Part shown: in pieces, positions 1 through 5,033 of the stretch
Layout: every line of letters starts with the position of its first letter
Position numbering within the stretch: the first letter of the stretch is position 1
Source of the DNA: Alphaproteobacteria bacterium
Lineage (GTDB): Bacteria > Pseudomonadota > Alphaproteobacteria > Micropepsales > Micropepsaceae
Length of the DNA: 7,206 nt
Reading direction: 5' to 3'
NCBI GenBank assembly: GCA_003246795.1
Contig: QKCS01000232.1
Location: 1-7,206 of the forward strand
Made by a program: the position numbers and the translations under genes
Notes under the pieces: generated by a model
Databases searched by the model: none
What the model saw: only the letters and a program-made list of their open reading frames with translations
What the model was told of the DNA's origin: nothing

Positions 1-471
1 GACGCGCGCGACCGTCACGATGCCGTCGGAGGCGCGCATGCGCGGCCCGCGCGGCCCGTCGGGCGTGATCCCGACATACTCGTTCGCTTTCAGCGCTTTC
101 AGCATGCCGCGCAAGGCGGCTGCCCCGCCGCGGTCCTTGTTCGAGCCTGGCTTCGCCGCCGAGCCGCGCACCGTGCCATGCCCGAAATAACCGATGGCGC
201 GTGCAATAAGTTCGCCGTCGCGGTGCATCGAAATCAACATCGAGATCTTCGCCGTCGTCGGCCACATCGCCGGCAGGATCAACAGGCGTCCGTGCCAGAA
301 CGCGATGATGAAGGGCTTGCGCTCGCGCCAGAACCGTTCGGGCGTCGCGGCGTTCTTGATCTCCCAGCGTCCCGTCGCCCAGACGAGCCGTATGTACTGC
401 GCCGCAATCCAGCACCCGACCGCCCGCAGGGCATCGGACTTTCGAATGCGTCGCCACGTGTCCTTGAGCAT
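1..471 (-). CDS. DUF374 lysophospholipid acyltransferase family protein (partial, 3' end outside window)
   Basis: Reading the - strand from ATG at 471-469 gives 157 codons that stay open to the window edge, so the C-terminus is missing. The protein belongs to the DUF374 branch of the lysophospholipid acyltransferase superfamily. Visible hallmarks are FWHGR at about residues 58-62, the S-x-H-x-D-G motif (S81, H83, D85, G86), which corresponds to the acyltransferase His/Asp catalytic region, and PDGPRGP at 137-143, a DUF374 signature in the acyl-acceptor region. A hydrophobic, Trp-rich stretch (about 19-33) may sit on the inner membrane. Known relatives include LpxJ of epsilonproteobacteria, a secondary lipid A acyltransferase, so a role in acylating lipid A or another membrane lipid is plausible but inferred. 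The start lies 6 bases after the stop of the ABC exporter gene, in the same frame. No good ribosome site precedes it, which suggests translational coupling. An upstream in-frame start is excluded by that TAG. Confidence 0.88.
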   Translation of the reverse strand, partial: MLKDTWRRIRKSDALRAVGCWIAAQYIRLVWATGRWEIKNAATPERFWRERKPFIIAFWHGRLLILPAMWPTTAKISMLISMHRDGELIARAIGYFGHGTVRGSAAKPGSNKDRGGAAALRGMLKALKANEYVGITPDGPRGPRMRASDGIVTVARV

Positions 472-477
472 CGGCGG

Positions 478-2289
478 CTACTCGGCGACCGCCGCCGGCG
501 CGCCGCGGGTCTCCGCGAACTGCGTGCGGTAGAGCCGCGCGTATAGGCCGCCGCGCGCCAGCAACTCGCCGTGTGTCCCCTGTTCGACGACGCGTCCTTG
601 GGCAAGAACGATGATCTTGTCCGCGTCCGCGATTGTCGACAGCCGGTGCGCGATGACGAGCGTCGTACGATCCTTCATCAGTTCGGCGAGTGCGTCCTGC
701 ACGGCGCGCTCACTCTCGTTGTCGAGCGACGACGTCGCCGCGTCGAGCAGCAGGATAGGCGCGTTCTTCAGGATCGCGCGGGCGATCGCGATCCGCTGCC
801 GCTGGCCGCCGGAAAGCCGCACGCCTGCTTCGCCGACGCGCGTTTCATATCCCTGGGCAAGTCCCATGACGAACGTATGCGCGTCGGCTGCTTTCGCCGC
901 CGCCTCGATCTCGGCGCGCGTCGCGCCGGGCTTTCCGCACGCGATGTTGTCGGCGATCGTCTCGTCGAACAGGAACGGTTCCTGAGTCACCAACGCCATC
1001 GCGTCGCGCAGCGAACCGACCGTGACGTTGCGGACGTCCTGCCCGTCGATTTCGATCGCCCCGCCCGTGACGTCGTAGAAGCGAAGGATCAAATTGAGAA
1101 TGGTGCTCTTGCCCGCGCCCGATGGGCCGACCAGCGCGACGGTCTTGCCGGCTGGAACCTCGAACGAAACGTCCTGGAGTGCGGGAATCGCCGCGCCGTA
1201 TTCGAACGATGCGTTCTTGAACGCGATGCTCGCGCGGTTGGGCGCCGCCGCAAGTTTCAACGTGTCGCCTGTTGTGTCGCGGACGTCGCTCGGCGCATCG
1301 AGCAAAGCGTAGGCACGTTCCGCAGCCGCCGAACCTTCCGACACGGCGGTGTAAAAGGCCGACAATGACCGGATCGACTGATAGGACAGCATCATCGCCG
1401 CCATGAACGACATGAAGCTCGCAAGATCCATCCCGCGCAACGCGGCGTAAGTGATCACGGCCGCGATCCCCGCGCCTGCCAGCACCTCCGCCGAGGGCGT
1501 CGCCGCCGCCCGCGCCTTGGCGCCCTTCATCAGGAACTTCATCCGCTCCCCGACGATGTGGGCTGCACGGGCGATGGCGTGGTCCTCCATCCGGTACGCT
1601 TTGACCACGCGGCGTCCGTCCAGCGTCTCGGACAGGTGAGTCGCCAGGTCGCCGGTTGACGCCATGCTGCGCGCAGCCGCCTTGTTGCTCTTGCGGCCGA
1701 GATTGAGCGTGTAGAGCGCCGTGAGCGGCAGGACGGTGCAAAGCATGAGAGCCAGCGGCCAGTCCTGGATGAACATGACGACGCTGAGACCCACGATGGT
1801 CAGGATGTCGCGCACCATGCCTTGAACCGAGCGCGTCACGCTCTCGCGGATGAGCATGGCATCGTTGAGGAAGCGGGCCGCGAACTGGCCCGAATGCATC
1901 GCGTTGAGCTTCGCCAGGTCATAGCGCGTGACTTTCGCGAACATCGCGACCTGCACGTCGTTGATGACGCCTTGCCCTACACGCGCGAGCGACACGCCGC
2001 TGACGTAGGAGACACTCGCTTTCAGCGCCATCACGCCGAACAAAGCGCCCGGGATGAGCAACAGCATGTCGGGATCGGGCCGCGCCGGCGGCGGCGGGAA
2101 CAGGGACTTGACGGCCGGGTCCAGCAGATAGGCCAGCGTGCCGGTCAGCGCCGCTTCCACCGCCATCAGGGCGATGATCAGCGCGACGATTCCCTGGTAC
2201 GGGCGCACGAAATCCCGCGCCAGGCGCAACAGCGGCCGCGTGGTCGTGGTCTTCGCACTGGAAGTTGTGCTGAGCGCAGTCTTCGTCAC
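478..2289 (-). CDS. msbA: MsbA-like ABC exporter half-transporter (fused membrane and ATPase domains) with substituted Walker B glutamate
   Basis: A 603-residue ABC exporter subunit expected to work as a dimer in the inner membrane. The N-terminal half (about 30-330) holds roughly six membrane segments, for example 34-57, 75-98, 160-195 and 268-300, with a proline-rich loop (FPPPPARPDP, 64-73) after the first. The nucleotide-binding domain (about 350-590) shows A-loop Y364, Walker A GPSGAGKST (388-396), Q-loop Q436, signature LSGGQ (492-496), Walker B ILLLD ending at D516, D-loop SSLD and H-loop H548. The residue after D516 is alanine (A517, GCG), where exporters of this family carry the catalytic glutamate. 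The start codon is GTG at 2289-2287. A TAA lies in frame two codons upstream, and the next Met is too far downstream. Neighbours (DUF374 acyltransferase, DUF4170) fit an MsbA-like lipid A flippase, but the substrate is inferred from context and similarity only. A different lipid or drug exporter remains possible, and the A517 substitution makes normal activity uncertain. Confidence 0.85.
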   Translation of the reverse strand: MTKTALSTTSSAKTTTTRPLLRLARDFVRPYQGIVALIIALMAVEAALTGTLAYLLDPAVKSLFPPPPARPDPDMLLLIPGALFGVMALKASVSYVSGVSLARVGQGVINDVQVAMFAKVTRYDLAKLNAMHSGQFAARFLNDAMLIRESVTRSVQGMVRDILTIVGLSVVMFIQDWPLALMLCTVLPLTALYTLNLGRKSNKAAARSMASTGDLATHLSETLDGRRVVKAYRMEDHAIARAAHIVGERMKFLMKGAKARAAATPSAEVLAGAGIAAVITYAALRGMDLASFMSFMAAMMLSYQSIRSLSAFYTAVSEGSAAAERAYALLDAPSDVRDTTGDTLKLAAAPNRASIAFKNASFEYGAAIPALQDVSFEVPAGKTVALVGPSGAGKSTILNLILRFYDVTGGAIEIDGQDVRNVTVGSLRDAMALVTQEPFLFDETIADNIACGKPGATRAEIEAAAKAADAHTFVMGLAQGYETRVGEAGVRLSGGQRQRIAIARAILKNAPILLLDAATSSLDNESERAVQDALAELMKDRTTLVIAHRLSTIADADKIIVLAQGRVVEQGTHGELLARGGLYARLYRTQFAETRGAPAAVAE

Positions 2290-2380
2290 GCGTTACTCGC
2301 CGCCAGCCCGTCTTTTTGAAGCAGTCGGCGAAACTACCACGCGGCTTGGGGAAGAAACCACAACTGCAGGCGCCGGATGG

Positions 2381-2704
2381 TTACCCGCGGTTGCCCGCCT
2401 TTTTCCGCGTTCCGGCACCCTTTGCCGCAGTTTTGGTGCGCGCCGCGGCCTTTCGCGCCGGTGCCTTCGGCTTCCGGGGGCGGCGCTCTTCGTCGGGATC
2501 GAGCAGCCTGTGCAGATGCACGACGAAATAGCGCATATGAGCGTTGTCCACAGTTGCCTGGGCCGCCGCTTTCCACGCGTCATAGGCCTTCGCATAGCTG
2601 GGGTAGAGCCCCACGAGATGGACCTTGTCGAGGTCGCGGAATTCAATCTTGTCCAGCGACGAAAGTTCGCCGCCGAGCACGAGGTGCAGAAGCTGCTTGG
2701 CCAT
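2381..2704 (-). CDS. DUF4170 domain protein with basic Lys/Ala-rich tail
   Basis: A 107-residue protein beginning MAKQLLHLVLGGEL at ATG 2704-2702 and ending at TAA 2383-2381. Residues 1-70 match my recollection of the small alphaproteobacterial DUF4170 family: a predicted beta-alpha fold with VHLVGLYPSYAKAYDAWK (28-45) and a conserved YFVVHLHRLLDP stretch (59-70). The function of this family is not known. From about residue 73 the sequence turns into a low-complexity basic tail rich in Lys, Arg, Ala and Pro, resembling histone-H1-like tails and possibly binding nucleic acid or acidic lipid. In alphaproteobacteria this family is commonly found just after cysQ, as here, with 56 bases between the genes. 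The frame is open far upstream, but the start was placed here because it matches the family's N-terminus and avoids overlapping the nucleotidase. Only a weak AGGGG lies upstream, about 11 bases from the ATG. Confidence 0.82.
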   Translation of the reverse strand: MAKQLLHLVLGGELSSLDKIEFRDLDKVHLVGLYPSYAKAYDAWKAAAQATVDNAHMRYFVVHLHRLLDPDEERRPRKPKAPARKAAARTKTAAKGAGTRKKAGNRG

Positions 2705-2760
2705 AGACGCTGGGGACCCCTGTTGTGGGCCGGGTTGATGGCGCAGCCGCCCGCGTGCCG

Positions 2761-4860
2761 TCAAGCGGGCAGTCTGATCGGCGCCGTCCGCTCCAGGATC
2801 GCCGCATGCAGCGCCGGCCCGGCGCAGATCAAGCTGCGATGCTTCGGCGAGGCTTGGTTGTAGGGAAGCGGCGCGCCTGTATGCAGCGTCGCCAACCCGC
2901 CAGCCTCCTGAACGACCAGCGCGCCCGCTGCCGTGTCCCATTCCCACTTGGACGACAGCGCCATCATCGCGTCGTACGCGCCGTTCGCGACCAGCGCCAT
3001 CCGATAGGCGATCGACGCGCGCTTGCCGATATCCATTGGCGGCCAAGGCCTCGGCCAAGCCGGATGGCCGATGACGTCGCTTGCGACCAGCATGCGGCAG
3101 CCCTCGAGTTCGCGGCGGGCGCTGACTGAGATCGGCGCGCCGCCCAACGTGGCGCCGCCCCCGCGCACGGCAGCGAACATCTCTTCGGTCATCGGGTTGT
3201 AAATCGCGGCGGCGACGGGCGCGCCGTCTGCAACGACGGCGGCGCAAATCACGAACTCCGGCGTCCGCTTGATGAAGGACAGCGTGCCGTCGATCGGATC
3301 AACGATGAACACGCGTGGCGCCGACAGTCGCTCCGGCGTGTCCGTCGTCTCTTCCGACAGCCACCCGTAGTCCGGCCGCACCGCACGCAAGCGCTCGTTC
3401 AAGAACTTGTCGACGGCGAGATCGGTTTCCGTGACCGGATTGCCCTTCGATTTCTCCCACGTCTTCGAAACGCTCGCGAAGCCGGCGCGCGCGATCGCGC
3501 CGGCCCCACGCACCGCGGTTACAAGAAGACTTCCTGCAACGGTCATGCCTTCGATACGCAAGGTCGGCGCGTTCGTTCCGTACTTGAAGACGAGGTTGTT
3601 TGCGGGGCGAATGTTCGCAAACATGGAATTCAGATTGCCTGCGATCGTCACCTCGCTCACCGGATAGGTGATCTTTCCGTTCTCGATCCAATAACCGGCC
3701 GCGCCACGACTGTAGTCGCCCGTCACGCCGTTGACGCCCATGCCGATCAATTCGGTCACATAGAATCCCTGTGCGATGTCGGCGATCAACTCGTCCGGCG
3801 ACGGCTTGCCCGGCACCAGATAGAGGTTGCTCGTGGAAGGCGAGGGCGGTCCGCCCGTGCCGCGCGCGGCGTGCCCCGTCGAGGTCAAGCCCAATTGGCG
3901 CGCCGCCGCGCTGTCGAGCAGCCAGGTCTTCAAGACGCCGTCTTCGATCAAGTTCATCGCTTTGTTGGCGACACCTTCGCCGTCGAACGGCTTTGAACGA
4001 ATGCCTCGCACGATGTGCGGATCGTCGACAATACGTGTCCCTTCGGGGAAAACCCGCTTGCCCATTTTTTCTTTGAGGAACGACGTACCCCGCGCGATCG
4101 CAATGCCGTTGATGGCGCCCGCGAGATGTCCGACGATGCCGTTCGATACGCGCGGATCGTAAACGACGGGAACGGCCTGCGATTTCACCTTCCGCGGGTT
4201 CAACCGCCTCAGCGTGCGTTCGGCCGCGCTCACGCCCACCGCTTGCGGATCACCGAGATCGGCGACGTGATGCGCCGAGGCGAAATCGTAGTCGCGCTCC
4301 ATATGCGTGCCTTCGCCCGCAAGCACGCTGACCGAGACCGATGCTGACGTCGAGGCATAGCCGCCGGCGAACCCGTCGCTTGTGACGAGCGCGACCGCGC
4401 CTCGGCCCCAGCTCGCGCCGGCGCCCTCGCTGTTCGTGATGCCTTTGACCTCGCGCGCCGCGCCTTCGCAGTTGCGCGCGAACTCGACCAACCGTTCCGA
4501 CGACGGTTCGTTCGGATCTTCCAGGTCGAGCGCGGGCCATGTTTTGGCCAGAAGCTCTTTCGGCGCCAATCCGCAATAGGGATCCTCAGGCGTCGTGCGC
4601 GCCATCGCGACCGCGCGCTCCGCGAGTTGGTCGAGCGCGCGCGCCGAAAGGTCGGTCGACGCGACGGCGGCTTGGCGCTTACCGATGAAGACGCGCAAGC
4701 CCAGATCGCTCGATTCCGACCGTTCGACTTCTTCGAGCTTGCCCAGACGGTATGACACGCTCGACGAGGCGGAATCGAAGACGACGGCGTCCGCCGCTTC
4801 CGCGCCCAATCGCTTGGCTTTTGTGATCAAGCTTTCAAGAAGAGAAATTCGCTCGCTCAT
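2761..4860 (-). CDS. pmbA-cysQ: PmbA/TldE - CysQ fusion: TldD/PmbA family protein joined to 3'(2'),5'-bisphosphate nucleotidase (inositol monophosphatase family)
   Basis: One 699-residue frame from ATG 4860-4858 to TGA 2763-2761 carries two proteins that are usually separate. Residues 1-443 are a complete PmbA/TldE (usual length near 450). They include ITNSEGAGASWGRG (141-154) and the HMERDYDF region (186-193), with no HExxxH zinc site, as expected for the non-catalytic partner of TldD. They end in LRIEGMTVAG (434-443), the usual PmbA C-terminus. TldD/TldE forms a protease that trims peptides such as microcin precursors; no tldD is present here. Residues 444-699 are a complete inositol-monophosphatase-family domain: LSEE (501-504), DPIDGT (521-526) and WDTAAG (641-646) followed by QEAGG (651-655) supply the metal ligands E503, D521, D524 and D642. 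The CysQ subgroup, inferred from context and similarity, converts adenosine 3',5'-bisphosphate to AMP in the cytoplasm. There is no linker, and the only internal in-frame start near the junction is GTG at V450 (3513-3511), without a well-placed ribosome site. The fusion may be real or a sequence error. Confidence 0.9.
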   Translation of the reverse strand: MSERISLLESLITKAKRLGAEAADAVVFDSASSSVSYRLGKLEEVERSESSDLGLRVFIGKRQAAVASTDLSARALDQLAERAVAMARTTPEDPYCGLAPKELLAKTWPALDLEDPNEPSSERLVEFARNCEGAAREVKGITNSEGAGASWGRGAVALVTSDGFAGGYASTSASVSVSVLAGEGTHMERDYDFASAHHVADLGDPQAVGVSAAERTLRRLNPRKVKSQAVPVVYDPRVSNGIVGHLAGAINGIAIARGTSFLKEKMGKRVFPEGTRIVDDPHIVRGIRSKPFDGEGVANKAMNLIEDGVLKTWLLDSAAARQLGLTSTGHAARGTGGPPSPSTSNLYLVPGKPSPDELIADIAQGFYVTELIGMGVNGVTGDYSRGAAGYWIENGKITYPVSEVTIAGNLNSMFANIRPANNLVFKYGTNAPTLRIEGMTVAGSLLVTAVRGAGAIARAGFASVSKTWEKSKGNPVTETDLAVDKFLNERLRAVRPDYGWLSEETTDTPERLSAPRVFIVDPIDGTLSFIKRTPEFVICAAVVADGAPVAAAIYNPMTEEMFAAVRGGGATLGGAPISVSARRELEGCRMLVASDVIGHPAWPRPWPPMDIGKRASIAYRMALVANGAYDAMMALSSKWEWDTAAGALVVQEAGGLATLHTGAPLPYNQASPKHRSLICAGPALHAAILERTAPIRLPA

Positions 4861-4920
4861 GGATCGTGTTTTCGCATGTTTGGGAGGGTGCGACCGGCGT
4901 TTCGCCGCACGGTGGGCGCG

Positions 4921-4949
4921 AATGAACCGGGCATGCGCCCCGGCGTCAA
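4921..4949 (-). promoter_or_regulatory. Candidate sigma-70-type promoter for the pmbA-cysQ operon
   Basis: On the - strand, CTTGACG (TTGACG at 4949-4944, preceded by C) matches the alphaproteobacterial housekeeping -35 consensus in five of six positions. After a spacer of exactly 17 bases comes TTCATT (4926-4921), a weak -10 that matches TATAAT in only three positions. The transcript would start about 50-55 bases before the PmbA ATG at 4860. The whole spacer (4927-4943) is an imperfect dyad: CCGGG at 4927-4931 pairs with CCCGG at 4939-4943 around a 7-base centre, which might bind a regulator. This is a pattern match only. GC-rich sequence gives chance hits, and no transcription start is known. 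Confidence 0.35.
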
Positions 4950-4974
4950 GCGGACTTGCGTCATCCGCTCAAAG

Positions 4975-5003
4975 CTGGTCCCCTGAAATCGAACGCGGAC
5001 CAG
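4975..5003. repeat. Perfect 7-bp inverted repeat upstream of the prolyl oligopeptidase gene (candidate operator or 5'-leader hairpin)
   Basis: CTGGTCC at 4975-4981 and its exact reverse complement GGACCAG at 4997-5003 flank 15 bases, giving a centre-to-centre distance of 22 bases, about two helical turns. The pairing does not extend further inward or outward. It ends 30 bases before the peptidase ATG, so it could be a two-site operator or a hairpin in the leader RNA. It is not followed by a T-run, so it is not an intrinsic terminator. No protein is known to bind it, and the assignment is inference. Confidence 0.4.
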
Positions 5004-5021
5004 AATCGCCCTGAGTTTAGT

Positions 5022-5025
5022 GAGG
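5022..5025 (+). promoter_or_regulatory. Ribosome binding site deciding the start of the prolyl oligopeptidase gene
   Basis: GAGG at 5022-5025 within TGAGGT is a good Shine-Dalgarno core, 8 bases before ATG 5034-5036. The frame is open upstream to a TTG at 4956, but this site and the signal peptide that begins right at the ATG fix the start at 5034. Confidence 0.7.
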
Positions 5026-5033
5026 TTTCAGCA

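Noticed and set aside
845..1741. 298-codon - strand frame overlapping the ABC exporter
   Set aside because: It lies wholly inside the exporter gene in another frame and reads as Arg/Gly-rich low-complexity sequence with no family resemblance.
1822..2319. 165-codon + strand frame opposite the exporter N-terminal region
   Set aside because: Its composition (Arg, His, Gln, Asp repeats) is typical of the antisense shadow of a GC-rich gene, and it has no domain.
2290..2380. 91-base gap between the DUF4170 and exporter genes, with a run of five T (2313-2317) on the + strand, considered as a terminator or promoter
   Set aside because: No stable stem precedes the T-run, no + strand transcript ends there, and I found no convincing -35/-10 pair for the exporter on the - strand.
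2712..2720. GGGGACCCC palindrome before the DUF4170 gene
   Set aside because: A single-base centre cannot form a hairpin, the symmetry does not extend beyond the nine bases, and such GC palindromes are expected by chance here.
2705..3247. Upstream extension of the DUF4170 frame to 288 codons
   Set aside because: The extension overlaps the nucleotidase domain and is Arg-rich shadow sequence. The DUF4170 family begins at the MAKQ start at 2704.
4956..5033. Earlier TTG start for the prolyl oligopeptidase
   Set aside because: It would add 26 residues in front of a clean signal peptide and ignore the good GAGG site 8 bases before ATG 5034.
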